Shown in pieces: positions 40,416 through 49,780 of a stretch of DNA of 64,000 bases. How positions within the stretch are numbered: the stretch's first letter is position 1; the number at the start of each line of letters is the position of its first letter. The stretch is from Massilia agri (GTDB taxonomy: Bacteria; Pseudomonadota; Gammaproteobacteria; Burkholderiales; Burkholderiaceae_D): assembly GCF_024753255.1 (NCBI RefSeq), contig NZ_JANUHA010000003.1:186001-250000 (forward strand), in the 5' to 3' direction. The position numbers and the translations under genes were made by a program. The notes beneath the pieces were generated by a model. It was not told the DNA's origin. It saw nothing but the letters and a program-made list of their open reading frames with translations, and ran no database searches.

Positions 40416-41821
40416 CACAGGTCGGTGATCTCGCGGTGCGCCGGCACCAGGGCCTTCATCACGCCCCAGGCGACCAGGTAGGCCAGCGCGCAGATCGAGA
40501 ACATGATCATGTAGCCGCTCTCCAGGTGGCCCTGGGCGCCGTAGTAGTCGAACAGCCAGCCGCCCAGCTTGGTGAGCAGCACGCCGCCCAGGCCGCCGGC
40601 CATGCCGCCGATGCCGACCACCGAGCCGACGCTGTGTTTCGGGAACATGTCAGACACCGTGGTGAACAGGTTGGCCGACCAGGCCTGGTGGGCCGAGGCG
40701 CCGATGCCGATCAGGATCACCGGGATCCAGTAGCCCATGTAGCCCAGCGGCTGGGCCGCCAACACCACCAGCGGGAGCAGGGCGATGGTCAGCATGGCGC
40801 GCATGCGGCCCTGGTAGATGCTCGCGCCGCGGTCGATGAACCAGGTCGGCAGCCAGCCGCCGCCGATCGAGCCGACCATGGTCATGCTGTACAGGACCGC
40901 CAGCGGGACGACCATTTCCGGACCGGTCAGGCCGTACTGGGCCGACATGTACTTCGGCAGCCAGAACAGGAAGAACCACCACACGCCGTCGGTCATGAAT
41001 TTACCGAAGGTGAAGGCCCAGGTCTGGCGGTAACCGAGCAGCTTGAACCAGGATGCCTTTGGCTTGGTGGACGCGGGAACGGCTTCCACTGGCGTGCTGT
41101 CGCTGTTGATGTAGGCCAGTTCGCCCGGGCTGAGGCGCTTCTGGCGTTCCGGCGTGTCGTACAGCCAGAGCCAGATGCCCATCCACAGGAAGCCGACCGC
41201 GCCGACCGCGATGAAGGCGGCCTGCCAGCCCCAGTACTCGGCGATCAGCGGCACGGTCAGGGGAGCGAGGATCGCGCCGACGTTGGCGCCGGAGTTGAAG
41301 ATGCCGGTGGCGAAGGAACGCTCGCGCTTCGGGAAGTACTCGGCGGTGGCCTTGATCGCGGCCGGGAAGTTGCCCGCCTCGCCGATCGCCAGCACCGCGC
41401 GCCCGACCATGAAGCCGATGATCGAGACCGGCACGGCGGCCAGGCCGAGCGTCGTGAACACGCTGTTGACGGCGGTGCCGATGCCGATCGCGTAGGCGTG
41501 GGCGATGGCGCCGATCGACCACACGACGATGGCGAGGACGAAGGCGCGCTTGGTGCCGAGGCGGTCGATCACACGGCCGGCGAACAGCATCGAGATCGCG
41601 TACACAAACTGGAAGGTCGCCGTGATGTTGGCGTAGTCCGTGTTCGACCAGCCGAATTCCTTGGTGAGCAAGGGAGCCAGCAGGCTCAGTACCTGGCGGT
41701 CGAGGTAGTTGATGGTGGTGGCGAAGAACAGCAGGGCGCAGATCGTCCAGCGGTATTTGCCCACCGTGGAGGCCAGCTCCGCGGTCTTCTCTGGGCTGCG
41801 GCTCATGACTTGCTGATTCAT
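40415..41821 (-). CDS. MFS transporter, ACS family, probable hexuronate permease
   Basis: This 468-residue protein has 12 membrane helices and is related to ExuT/GudP-type anion:cation symporters. NYLDRQVLSLLAPLLTKEFGW is the family N-terminal signature, with AIVVWSIGAIAHAYAIG and GRAVLAIGEAGNFPAAIKATAEYFPKRERSFATG later. It probably imports galacturonate or aldarate across the inner membrane. The start at 41821 is preferred; the frame continues to a TTG at 41839. It lies between the aldehyde dehydrogenase and lactonase genes of the uronate operon. Confidence 0.9.
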   Translation of the reverse strand: MNQQVMSRSPEKTAELASTVGKYRWTICALLFFATTINYLDRQVLSLLAPLLTKEFGWSNTDYANITATFQFVYAISMLFAGRVIDRLGTKRAFVLAIVVWSIGAIAHAYAIGIGTAVNSVFTTLGLAAVPVSIIGFMVGRAVLAIGEAGNFPAAIKATAEYFPKRERSFATGIFNSGANVGAILAPLTVPLIAEYWGWQAAFIAVGAVGFLWMGIWLWLYDTPERQKRLSPGELAYINSDSTPVEAVPASTKPKASWFKLLGYRQTWAFTFGKFMTDGVWWFFLFWLPKYMSAQYGLTGPEMVVPLAVLYSMTMVGSIGGGWLPTWFIDRGASIYQGRMRAMLTIALLPLVVLAAQPLGYMGYWIPVILIGIGASAHQAWSANLFTTVSDMFPKHSVGSVVGIGGMAGGLGGVLLTKLGGWLFDYYGAQGHLESGYMIMFSICALAYLVAWGVMKALVPAHREITDL

Positions 41822-41909
41822 GTGATCAGTTCTTTTCAAGTGGAACAGCCGGTGTCTCCGCCGGCTGGTGCTTCAATCGTCAAAGGGGGCGCACCAGGCG
41901 CCCCCGTGA

Positions 41910-43490
41910 TTACACCGCGACCTTCAGGTCGCCGTCCAGCACGCGTGCCAGGCGCAGGGGATTGTCGTCCCGCAGCGCCTCCGGCAGCAGCTCGGCCGGC
42001 AGGTTCTGGTAGCACACCGGCCGCAGGAAGCGGTCGATGGCGGTCGCGCCCACCGAGGTGCTGCGGCTGTCGCTGGTGGCCGGGAAGGGGCCGCCGTGGA
42101 CCATCGCATGCGAGACCTCGACGCCGGTCGGGAAGCCGTTGAACAGCACGCGGCCGGCCTTGCGCTCGAGAATCGGCAGCAGCTTCGCAGCCAGTGCGTG
42201 GTCCGCCTGCTTCACGTGCACGGTCGCGGTCAGCTGGCCGTGCAGCTGCTCGGCCGCCTGCAGCATCTGCTCTTCGGTCTCGAATCGCACCACCAACGCG
42301 GCCGGGCCGAAGATCTCGTCCTGCAGGTCCGGGTTGCCGATGAAGGCGCCAGCGTCGACTTCGTACAGCGCTGCCTGCGCGGCGCAGCCGATGCCTTCCG
42401 TGCTGCCCTGGGCGACCAGGCGCAGGCCTTCGGTGGCGCCGAAGCGGGCGATGCCGCTGTTGTAGGCTTCATGGATGCCGGCGGTCAGCATGGTGCCGGC
42501 GCCCTTGGCCTGCAGCGCGGTGGTCGCGGCAGCCGTGAACGCATCGAGTGCCGCACCCTTGACGGCAAAGACCAGGCCCGGGTTGGTGCAGAACTGGCCG
42601 ACGCCCAGGGTCAGCGAATCGACGAAGCCGTTCGCCAGCGCGGCGCCGCCCTCTTCCAGTGCCTTCGGCAGCAGGAAGACCGGGTTCACGCTGCTCATCT
42701 CGGCGTAGACCGGGATCGGTTCCGGACGCGAAGCCGCGGTCCGCATCAGTGCGGTGCCGCCGCCACGCGAGCCGGTGAAGCCGACCGCCTTGATGGCCGG
42801 ATGGGCAACCAGTTGCTGGCCGATGGTGCGGCCGTCGCCGAACAGCATCGAGAACACGCCTTCCGGCAGGCCGCATTCCTGCACCGCGCGCTGGACGGCG
42901 CGGCCGACCAGTTCCGAGGTGCCGAGGTGGGCGCCGTGGGCTTTCACGACGACCGGGCAGCCGGCGGCCAGTGCCGAGGCGGTATCGCCACCGGCGACCG
43001 AGAAGGCCAGCGGGAAGTTACTGGCGCCGAAGACGGCGACCGGGCCCAGGCCGATTTTCGCCAGGCGCAGGTCGGGACGCGGCGGGGTGCGTTCCGGCAG
43101 CGCGGTGTCGATGGTCGCGCCGAGGAAGCGGCCGTCGCGCACTACTTTCGCGAACAGGCGCAGCTGGTTCACGGTGCGCATGCGTTCGCCTTCCAGGCGG
43201 GCTTGCGGCAGGCCGGTTTCCTGCTGGGCGCGTTCGATCAGCTCCGAACCGATTGCCAGGATCTGCTCCGCCACCGCTTCCAGGAAGCGTGCGCGCTGCT
43301 CCAGAGGCAGTGCACGATAAGGATCGAAAGCCTGCTGTGCAAGCGCGCAGGCACGTTCCACGTCTTCGCCGCTGGCCTGGCCGAAGGACGGCTCGAACTC
43401 GGCGCGGGTCGAGGGGTTGTAGGCGCGCTGCTCGCCCGCGCTACCGCGGACAAGCTGGCTGCCGATGATCATTTCACCAGTGATCGTCAT
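41910..43490 (-). CDS. 2,5-dioxovalerate (alpha-ketoglutaric semialdehyde) dehydrogenase
   Basis: This 526-residue aldehyde dehydrogenase oxidises 2,5-dioxopentanoate to 2-oxoglutarate with NAD(P), the last step of the oxidative uronate pathway. It has the cofactor region [41 protein letters not shown], the catalytic Glu in [10 protein letters not shown] and the catalytic Cys in GQFCTNPGL. The length and N-terminus ([16 protein letters not shown]) fit KGSADH. It lies 17 bases after kdgD, whose product is its substrate. Confidence 0.93.
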   Translation of the reverse strand: MTITGEMIIGSQLVRGSAGEQRAYNPSTRAEFEPSFGQASGEDVERACALAQQAFDPYRALPLEQRARFLEAVAEQILAIGSELIERAQQETGLPQARLEGERMRTVNQLRLFAKVVRDGRFLGATIDTALPERTPPRPDLRLAKIGLGPVAVFGASNFPLAFSVAGGDTASALAAGCPVVVKAHGAHLGTSELVGRAVQRAVQECGLPEGVFSMLFGDGRTIGQQLVAHPAIKAVGFTGSRGGGTALMRTAASRPEPIPVYAEMSSVNPVFLLPKALEEGGAALANGFVDSLTLGVGQFCTNPGLVFAVKGAALDAFTAAATTALQAKGAGTMLTAGIHEAYNSGIARFGATEGLRLVAQGSTEGIGCAAQAALYEVDAGAFIGNPDLQDEIFGPAALVVRFETEEQMLQAAEQLHGQLTATVHVKQADHALAAKLLPILERKAGRVLFNGFPTGVEVSHAMVHGGPFPATSDSRSTSVGATAIDRFLRPVCYQNLPAELLPEALRDDNPLRLARVLDGDLKVAV

Positions 43491-43507
43491 GGTTCTGACC
43501 TCTTACC

Positions 43508-44425
43508 TTAGACCGGGTTCTTTTGTTTCTTGATCAGGTCCAGCAGCATCTGGTCTTCTTCCGCGGTCAGGTCGGTCAGCGGCGGACGCACCGGGCCCGC
43601 GCCATGGCCGACCAGGCGGGCGCCGGCCTTGACGATGCTGACGGCATAGCCGGCCTTGCGGTTGCGGATCTCCAGGTAAGGCAGGAAGAACTCGTCGAGC
43701 AGGCGGTTGGTGGTGGCGGTGTCGCCCGAGGCGGTGGCGTTGTAGAAGTCCATCGCCAGCTGCGGCACGAAGTTGAACACGGCCGAGGAGTACACCGGGG
43801 TGCCCAGCGCCTTGTAGGCGCCGGCATAGACTTCCGCGGTCGGCAGGCCGCCCAGGTAGCTGAAGCGGTCGCCCATCTTGCGGTAGATCGAGACCATCAG
43901 TTCGATGTCGCCGATGCCGTCCTTGAAGCCGATCAGGTTCGGATTGCGGTCGGCCAGCTTGGCCAGCGAATCGGCGCTCAGGCGGCAGGCGGCGCGGTTG
44001 TAGACCACGACACCGATCTTCACGGAGCGGCACACCGCTTCGACGTGGGCGATCAGGCCGTCCTGGCTGGCTTCGGTCAGGTAGTGCGGCAGCAGCAGCA
44101 GGCCCTGCGCGCCCTGGCGCTCGGCTTCCTGTGCGTGGGCGATGGCGGCGCGGGTCGGGCCGCCGCAGCCTGCCAGGATCGCGACGCCGGTGCCGGCGCA
44201 GGTGTCGACCGCGGTCTTGACGATCTGGCTGTATTCCTCGCCATGCAGGGAGAAGTATTCACCGGTGCCGCCGGCGGCGAACAGCGCGGTGGCGCCGTAC
44301 GGTGCCAGCCACTCGAGACGCTTCTGGTAGCCGGCCTTGTCGAATTCGAGTTCGGCGGTGAAGTCGGTGATGGGGAAGGACAGCAGGCCGTGCGACAGGA
44401 CTTTTTGTAATTCGAGTGCTTGCAT
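43508..44425 (-). CDS. kdgD: 5-dehydro-4-deoxyglucarate dehydratase
   Basis: The enzyme converts 5-keto-4-deoxyglucarate to 2,5-dioxopentanoate, water and CO2. The 305-residue DapA-fold protein has GGTGEYFSL, catalytic Tyr in [10 protein letters not shown], Schiff-base Lys in [11 protein letters not shown] and [16 protein letters not shown]. The start at 44425 is preceded by GGAGA; the frame is open to 44497 but that region holds the operator. It is the first gene of the operon kdgD, dehydrogenase, MFS permease, lactonase. Confidence 0.94.
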   Translation of the reverse strand: MQALELQKVLSHGLLSFPITDFTAELEFDKAGYQKRLEWLAPYGATALFAAGGTGEYFSLHGEEYSQIVKTAVDTCAGTGVAILAGCGGPTRAAIAHAQEAERQGAQGLLLLPHYLTEASQDGLIAHVEAVCRSVKIGVVVYNRAACRLSADSLAKLADRNPNLIGFKDGIGDIELMVSIYRKMGDRFSYLGGLPTAEVYAGAYKALGTPVYSSAVFNFVPQLAMDFYNATASGDTATTNRLLDEFFLPYLEIRNRKAGYAVSIVKAGARLVGHGAGPVRPPLTDLTAEEDQMLLDLIKKQKNPV

Positions 44426-44465
44426 TACGAGGTCTCCAGACAGGTTATCGATGAATACTGCAGAA

Positions 44466-44498
44466 TGATCAAAGATCAGTTGTATGTCATCGTACAAC
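44466..44498. promoter_or_regulatory. Palindromic operators upstream of kdgD
   Basis: Two inverted repeats lie side by side: TGATC-AAA-GATCA (44466-44478) and GTTGTA-N8-TACAAC (44479-44498). They are 41-73 bases before the kdgD start. The second looks like a GntR/FCD-type site and is a good candidate for control by the adjacent GntR regulator. Confidence 0.5.
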
Positions 44499-44536
44499 CT
44501 AAACGAGGACCTCGCAAGCGAAATGTTTGGCCTTTT

Positions 44537-45268
44537 CTAATTCACCATGGACTCGAGGCGGCGCTGGGCCTCGACCAGCCGCTCGCGGCTGTTGGACAGG
44601 TGGGTGCGCATGGCGGCGCGCGCCGCTTCCGGATCGCGCCGCTCGATGGCGCGGTAGATGTCGTCATGTTCGCGGCTGACGCGCTCGTTGAAATTGGCCG
44701 GCTTGTCCTGCTCCAGCTCCACCGTGTTCAGGCGTGCGCGCGGGATGATGGCATTGCCCAGCTGGGCCAGGATGTCGGCGAAATAGCGGTTGCCCGTGGC
44801 CTGGGCGATCAGGAGGTGGAAGCGCTTGTCGGCCTCCGCCGCCGAGCGCCCTACCGCCATCGCCTCATGCATCTCGGCCAGGGCGGCGCCCAGTTCCCGC
44901 ACCTGTTCCTCGCTGCGGCGCACGGCGGCCAGGCCCGCGGTCTCGGTCTCCACGCCGATGCGCAGCTCCAGGATGGACAGCACGTCGCGCAGGGTCAGGA
45001 TGCTCTCCGCGTCGATGCCGAGGCCGGACTGCGGTGCCGGCTCGAGCACGAAGGTGCCGATGCCGTGGCGCGTCTGCACCAGTCCGGAAGCCTGCAGGTG
45101 CGAGATCGCCTCGCGCACCACGGTGCGGCTCACGCCGTGCTGCGCCATCATCGACGATTCGGTGGGCAGCTTTTCGCCCGGCTTGAGCAGTCCCTGGCGG
45201 ATGCTGCTGCTGATCTGTTCGACGACACCCTGGGCGAGATTGCGGGGTTTGCGCTGCGTGGGGAGCAT
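44537..45268 (-). CDS. GntR-family regulator, FadR/FCD subfamily
   Basis: The protein has 243 residues. Its N-terminal winged helix (KLPTESSMMAQHGVSRTVVREAISHLQASGLVQTRHGIGTFVLEP) is followed by an all-helical FCD domain with FHLLIAQATGN and RAAMRTHLSNSRERLVEAQ, the metal/ligand-binding face of the subfamily. FCD regulators usually bind organic acids. It is just upstream of the kdgD operon on the same strand and probably represses it in the absence of a uronate or aldarate. Candidate self-regulatory palindromes lie upstream of its start. Confidence 0.92.
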   Translation of the reverse strand: MLPTQRKPRNLAQGVVEQISSSIRQGLLKPGEKLPTESSMMAQHGVSRTVVREAISHLQASGLVQTRHGIGTFVLEPAPQSGLGIDAESILTLRDVLSILELRIGVETETAGLAAVRRSEEQVRELGAALAEMHEAMAVGRSAAEADKRFHLLIAQATGNRYFADILAQLGNAIIPRARLNTVELEQDKPANFNERVSREHDDIYRAIERRDPEAARAAMRTHLSNSRERLVEAQRRLESMVN

Positions 45269-45299
45269 GGAAAAATAGGGATGAGAAAGGGATAAGAGG

Positions 45300-45340
45300 A
45301 TTATATATCATCACAAGATGTCTGACATCTTATGACAAGA
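45300..45340 (-). promoter_or_regulatory. Promoter and palindromic operators of the kdgD-linked GntR gene
   Basis: On the minus strand ATGTCA and a perfect TATAAT (complement of 45300-45305) are 17 bases apart. A perfect 7-3-7 palindrome (AAGATGT-CTG-ACATCTT, 45315-45331) overlaps the -35 box. A second pseudo-palindrome (TCTT-N5-AAGA, 45328-45340) adjoins it. This suggests autoregulation. Confidence 0.5.
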
Positions 45341-45381
45341 CATCTTCTTTTTGCCTCGTCTTTACGATCCGGCCTGGCCGC

Positions 45382-45410
45382 TTGATAAATTGGTCAGGCC
45401 AAAATAGAAT
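45382..45410 (+). promoter_or_regulatory. Promoter of the esterase/PL1-CE8 operon with embedded GntR-type operator
   Basis: TTGATA (45382-45387) and TAGAAT (45405-45410) are separated by exactly 17 bases. The spacer holds the palindrome ATTGGTCAGGCCAAAA (45389-45404), a TGG-N5-CCA site like those bound by FadR/PdhR/LldR-type GntR proteins. A near-identical arrangement precedes the TonB receptor gene. Confidence 0.7.
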
Positions 45411-45435
45411 CAGGCGAATCATCAGGAGACCGCCC

Positions 45436-46146
45436 ATGCCCCGCTTCACCCTTCCCCTCTTATCGATGCTCCTTGCCGCCCACGTGCAGGCCGCCCCGGC
45501 GCTGCCGGACCGCGTGATCCTGGTCGGCGATTCGACCATGGCCAGCACCACCGGCTACGGCGACGCCCTGTGCGCACGCTTCACGCCGGAGACCAGCTGC
45601 CTGAACCTGGCGCGCGGCGGCCGCAGCTCCGGAAGCTTCCGCGCCGAGGGCCGCTGGGATGAGGTCACGAAGCTGCTGGGCGATGGAGCCGGCTTTCGCA
45701 AGACCTATGTGCTGATCCAGTTCGGACACAACGACCAGCCGGGCAAGCCGGGACGCTCCACCGACTTCGTCACCGAATTCCCCGCCAACATGAAACGCTA
45801 TGTGGAAGAAGCACGTGCCCTGGGCGGCGTGCCGGTGCTGGTGACGCCGCTCACCCGCCGCAGCTTCAAGGATGGCTATGTACACAACGACCTGGCGCCC
45901 TGGGCCGCCACCGTGCGCGACGTCGCCCGTGCGACCAGGACGCCGCTGGTCGACCTGAATGCCCTGTCGCTGGCCGCCGTGCAGGCCATGGGCCCGCAGG
46001 AAGCCGACAAGCTGGCCCGCAGCGGCGCCAATTTCGACTACACCCACCTGGGGCCGGCGGGCGCCGAACGCTTTTCCAGCATCATGGCGAAGGAACTGGC
46101 GCGCCGGGTGCCGGCCCTGGCAGCGGATATGCGAGGTGTGCGTTGA
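45436..46146 (+). CDS. Secreted SGNH/GDSL esterase, probable rhamnogalacturonan acetylesterase (CE12-like)
   Basis: This 236-residue protein has a signal peptide (RFTLPLLSMLLAAHVQA) and the SGNH hydrolase blocks: VGDSTMAS (catalytic Ser), NLARGGRSS, FGHNDQ and a C-terminal DYTHLGPAG (Asp/His). This pattern matches rhamnogalacturonan acetylesterases, which remove acetyl groups from pectin and expose it to lyases. GGAGA precedes the ATG. Its stop overlaps the TTG start of the pectate lyase/methylesterase gene, so the two are coupled. The sugar specificity is inferred from context. Confidence 0.86.
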   Translation: MPRFTLPLLSMLLAAHVQAAPALPDRVILVGDSTMASTTGYGDALCARFTPETSCLNLARGGRSSGSFRAEGRWDEVTKLLGDGAGFRKTYVLIQFGHNDQPGKPGRSTDFVTEFPANMKRYVEEARALGGVPVLVTPLTRRSFKDGYVHNDLAPWAATVRDVARATRTPLVDLNALSLAAVQAMGPQEADKLARSGANFDYTHLGPAGAERFSSIMAKELARRVPALAADMRGVR

Positions 46147-49100
46147 ACCCGCGCGCCACCCTCCTGACGTTGGCGCTGGCCGGCGCCTTCGGCCAGGCCT
46201 TTGCCACTCCCGTCGCATTGACCGAACGCCAGCATGCCCCATCCGACGGCTGGGCCGCACAGAACGGCGGTACGCGCGGCGGGGCGCTGGCCCTGCCGGA
46301 ACACGTGTTCACGGTGCGCGACCGCGCCCAGCTGCTGGCGGCGCTCGACGCCGAGGCGACGGCGCCGGGGTTGCCCCGTATCGTCCGCGTGGCCGCCACC
46401 ATCGACTTGAGCGAAGGCCGCGCATTTGCCAGTACCGGCGACCAGGCCCGGCGCGGCGTCGTGCGCATCCCCTCGCACACCACCGTGATCGGCGTTGCGC
46501 CGGGTGCGGGCTTCATCAACGGCAGCCTGCAGGTCGCGAACGCCGAGCAGGTCGTGATCCGCAACCTGGCGATCCGCAATCCCTGCGACGTGGGGCCGCG
46601 CTGGGATCCGAAGGATGGCCCAAAGGGCAACTGGAACGCTTCTTTCGATGGCATCACGGTGTCGGGCTCGCACCACGTCTGGATCGACCACAACAGCTTC
46701 ACCGATGCGCCCGATACCGACGACAGGCAAGCGGTCGAGAACGGCAAGCTGAAGCAGTGCCACGACGGTGCCCTCGACATCAACCAGGGTTCGGACTTCG
46801 TCAGCGTCAGCTACAACCGTTTCGGCGAGCACGAGAAGAACATGCTGATCGGCTCGGGCGACCGCGCGAGCGGCGACCAGGGCCACCTGCGCATCACGCT
46901 CAAGGGCAACCTGTTCGAGCACGTCGCCGAACGCGCCCCGCGCGTGCGCTACGGCCAGGTGCACCTGCTGAACAATTACTACGTCGGCGACCGCAAGCAC
47001 CCGGTCTACGCCCACGGCTACAGCGTCGGCGTTGCCCACGCCTCGCACATCATCTCGACCGCCAACGCCTTCGACATCGCGGGCGCCAATACCTGCAAGC
47101 AGGTCGTGCGCGATCCGGGCTCCAGCGCGGGCGTCTTCCAGGACAGCGGCTCGCTGCTGAACGGCGTGGCCTTGCGGGATTGCCCCCACGGCGGCGAGGT
47201 CGGCTGGCGCGTGCCCTACCGCTTCACGGCGCTGCCGGCCGCCGAGGTGCCGCGCCACGTGCGCGAGAATGCCGGTCCGCAGGCCCTGCCGGGCGGGAGC
47301 GACGGCTTTGCCGAAGCGCGCCTGGTTCCCGTCCAGGGCGCTCCCTTCCTGCTGCGCGCGCGCCAGGATGAAAATGGCGACTGGCAGGGCGCGAGCCTGC
47401 AGCTGATCGACGGCGGCCGCGTGCTGCAGATCGAACTGCTGGAATCGCGCGGCGAGGTCAAGCGCATCAAGCAGGTGCGCCGCAATGCGCCGATGGCCGG
47501 CCTGCCCGTGGTCCTGCGTTTTGCGGCGGAGCCGGCGACCGGTCCGAACGCCAGGGGCCCCTCCTTGTCGATCTCGGTGGACGGCGACCGCGCCACCTGG
47601 CTGCTCGCCACCGCCATGCCGGCCGTGCGGCCGGTCAGCTGGGACGCGGGCGGCAACACCTTGCTGGACCTGCGCAGCGGCCCCGCCGGCCTGCCGGAGC
47701 GCGTGACCGTGCACGTGGGCGCCGACCGCATCGCCATGCAGGCCGGCGACGCGCCGGAATCAATCCGTCTCGGCGGCGCGCAAGGTGTCGAGGCGCAGGC
47801 GGCCGATCCGCGCATCGCCTCGGTCGAAGGGGGCAATGGCAGCCTGCGCCTGACGCCCCATGCGTCCGGCCGCACCACCGTGACGGTACGGAGCCTGGAC
47901 GATCCGTGGGCGCAGGCGGTCTTCACGGTCGAGGTACAGGCGCCCTTCGCTGCGCCCGCCGGCACTGCCCTCCCCGCTTCGGCCGAGGTCCACCCCGCGC
48001 ACGGCGCGCGCGGCGTGCCGCCGGATGCGCCGCTGCGCCTCGTGTTCGGCAAGGTACCGGTCCTGAGCGGTGAAGGCAGCGTGCGCATCTACCGCAAGCG
48101 CGACAGGCTGCTTGTCGCCGTGGTCCGCCCCGGCGAAGCCATTACCGCGCTGGGGTCGCAGTCGCGCAAGCGCCTGGTGCGCCAGCATCCGGTCAAGGTG
48201 GTCGGCAAGGAGCTCTACGTGCGCATGCCGCATCTGCTCGAATACGGTGAAGAGTACGAAGCCGTGATCGACGAGCGCCTGGTCCGCGCCGAGGGTTTCA
48301 AGGGTGCGCGCTGGAGTTTCCGCACCACCCCGTACAAGCCGGTCGGCGACAGCATCACCGTCGACGACGACGGCCGCGCCGACTTCCGCACGGTGCAGGG
48401 CGCGCTGGATTTCGCGATGGGCCTGCCGCGTGAGCAGGCGCTGACGGTGAACGTGCGCGACGGCGTCTACCCGGAGCTGCTCTACCTGGTCGACAAGGAC
48501 AAGGTCACGCTGCGCGGCCAGAGCAGGGAAAGCACCATCATCCGCGCAGCCAACAGCGACACCCGCAATCCCGGTTCGGGCACCGGACAGCTGATTGGTG
48601 CGCCCGGATTCTCGGGCGGCCGCTCCCTCTTCCTGGCCCAGGACGTGGACTTGCTGGAGATCCGCGACATCGCCCTGCACAACAGCACCCTGCGCAGCGA
48701 CGGCCATTCGGCCCAGGCGGAAACGATCTTCTTCAGCACCGACCGCGGCCGCCTCTCGGCGCGCAATGCGCATTTCATCAGCGAACAGGACACCCTGCAG
48801 CTGACCGGCTACGCCTGGTTCTACCGCTCGCTCATCGAAGGCAACGTCGACTTCGTGTGGGGGAACAACCGCGCCGCCCTGTTCGAAGAGAGCGAGCTGC
48901 GCACCGTCGGCGACAGCGCCAACAAGGAAAGCGGCGGCTACATCGTGCAGGCCCGCACCGTGGGCAAGGACGAACCGGGCTTCGTCTTCCTGCGCTCGCG
49001 CATCACGCGCGGCCCGGGCCCGGCCGGCAACCTGCCGCCGATCGGGGCCACCTACTTTGCACGTTCGCCCGGCACGCCGAGCACTTGGGACAACGTCGCC

Positions 49101-49319
49101 TTCATCGAGTGCACGGTGGGGCCGCACATCGCAAGCGATGCCTGGTACCGCAAGCCGCTGCCGAATCCCCTGCAGGGCGGCTGGGTCGAGTACGGGAACA
49201 GGACCGAGGACGGCCAGCCGCGCAGCTATGGCGGCGTCCAGCTGGACGGCGAAGCGGCGGCGCGCCTGTCCAGCCGCGCCGCGGTGTTCGCGGGACGCGG
49301 CTGGAACCCGCAGCCTTAG
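46143..49319 (+). CDS. Two-headed pectate lyase (PL1)-pectin methylesterase (CE8)
   Basis: This 1058-residue secreted protein joins two pectinases. After a signal peptide (LLTLALAGAFGQAFA), a PL1 beta-helix lyase (about 30-385) has WIDHNSF near 180, DGALDINQGSDFV near 209 and catalytic-side RAPRVRYG near 263. Ig-like segments fill about 560-730. A CE8 methylesterase (735-1058) has DDDGRADFRTVQGAL, GVYPELLYL, EQDTL near 880, NVDFVWG near 902 and GGYIVQART. Demethylation would make the substrate that the lyase cleaves. The start is TTG with GAGG upstream, overlapping the esterase stop. Confidence 0.93.
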   Translation: MNPRATLLTLALAGAFGQAFATPVALTERQHAPSDGWAAQNGGTRGGALALPEHVFTVRDRAQLLAALDAEATAPGLPRIVRVAATIDLSEGRAFASTGDQARRGVVRIPSHTTVIGVAPGAGFINGSLQVANAEQVVIRNLAIRNPCDVGPRWDPKDGPKGNWNASFDGITVSGSHHVWIDHNSFTDAPDTDDRQAVENGKLKQCHDGALDINQGSDFVSVSYNRFGEHEKNMLIGSGDRASGDQGHLRITLKGNLFEHVAERAPRVRYGQVHLLNNYYVGDRKHPVYAHGYSVGVAHASHIISTANAFDIAGANTCKQVVRDPGSSAGVFQDSGSLLNGVALRDCPHGGEVGWRVPYRFTALPAAEVPRHVRENAGPQALPGGSDGFAEARLVPVQGAPFLLRARQDENGDWQGASLQLIDGGRVLQIELLESRGEVKRIKQVRRNAPMAGLPVVLRFAAEPATGPNARGPSLSISVDGDRATWLLATAMPAVRPVSWDAGGNTLLDLRSGPAGLPERVTVHVGADRIAMQAGDAPESIRLGGAQGVEAQAADPRIASVEGGNGSLRLTPHASGRTTVTVRSLDDPWAQAVFTVEVQAPFAAPAGTALPASAEVHPAHGARGVPPDAPLRLVFGKVPVLSGEGSVRIYRKRDRLLVAVVRPGEAITALGSQSRKRLVRQHPVKVVGKELYVRMPHLLEYGEEYEAVIDERLVRAEGFKGARWSFRTTPYKPVGDSITVDDDGRADFRTVQGALDFAMGLPREQALTVNVRDGVYPELLYLVDKDKVTLRGQSRESTIIRAANSDTRNPGSGTGQLIGAPGFSGGRSLFLAQDVDLLEIRDIALHNSTLRSDGHSAQAETIFFSTDRGRLSARNAHFISEQDTLQLTGYAWFYRSLIEGNVDFVWGNNRAALFEESELRTVGDSANKESGGYIVQARTVGKDEPGFVFLRSRITRGPGPAGNLPPIGATYFARSPGTPSTWDNVAFIECTVGPHIASDAWYRKPLPNPLQGGWVEYGNRTEDGQPRSYGGVQLDGEAAARLSSRAAVFAGRGWNPQP

Positions 49320-49329
49320 GAAGCAACGC

Positions 49330-49357
49330 TTGACAGTACCGTTTACAGGTGTAATCA
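49330..49357 (+). promoter_or_regulatory. Promoter of the BlaI/M56 operon
   Basis: A perfect TTGACA -35 (49330-49335) precedes TAATCA (49352-49357) by 16 bases. The -10 overlaps the first BlaI-type box. Confidence 0.5.
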
Positions 49358-49380
49358 TCGATTTCGATTACATCTGTAAA
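49342..49380. promoter_or_regulatory. Paired BlaI/MecI-type operators
   Basis: Two TACA-NN-TGTA boxes (49344-49353 and 49369-49378) are 25 bases apart centre to centre. They form one larger inverted repeat with 15-base arms and a single mismatch. This is the classical BlaI/MecI/CopY operator motif. It overlaps the promoter of the BlaI-type gene. Confidence 0.75.
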
Positions 49381-49390
49381 TGGTAACGTC

Positions 49391-49780
49391 ATGTCGAACA
49401 CACCCAGCATCAACATCAGCGACGCCGAGTCGCACGTCATGGAAGTGCTGTGGCGCGCCCCCGGCCCGGTCGTGGCCGAACAGGTCGTCGTCGCGCTGTC
49501 GGAGAGCCAGCACTGGCAGAGCGCCACCGTCAAGACCTTGCTGAACCGCCTGCTCAAGAAAGGCGCGATCGCGGCGCAGAAGGATGGGCGGCGCTTCCTC
49601 TACTGCGCCATCCTGCCGCGCGAAGCCTGGCTGGCGCGCGAAAGCGAGAGCCTGGTGCAGCGCCTCTTCGGCGGACGCATCGCACCGCTGGTCGCCCACT
49701 TCGGCAGCCAGCGCAAGCTGTCGCAGGCCGATATCAAGGAACTGCGCAAGCTGATCGACGAGCTGGATGATGGCCAGTGA
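49391..49780 (+). CDS. BlaI/MecI/CopY-family transcriptional repressor
   Basis: The protein has 129 residues. Its N-terminal winged helix (ISDAESHVMEVLWRAPGPVVAEQVV, WQSATVKTLLNRLLKKGAI) is typical of the Penicillinase_R family, and a dimerisation tail ends KLSQADIKELRKLIDELDD. It should bind the TACA-NN-TGTA boxes just upstream and repress its own operon until cleaved by the M56 partner. The overlapping M56 gene is in the normal blaI-blaR1 order. No beta-lactamase gene is adjacent. Confidence 0.93.
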   Translation: MSNTPSINISDAESHVMEVLWRAPGPVVAEQVVVALSESQHWQSATVKTLLNRLLKKGAIAAQKDGRRFLYCAILPREAWLARESESLVQRLFGGRIAPLVAHFGSQRKLSQADIKELRKLIDELDDGQ

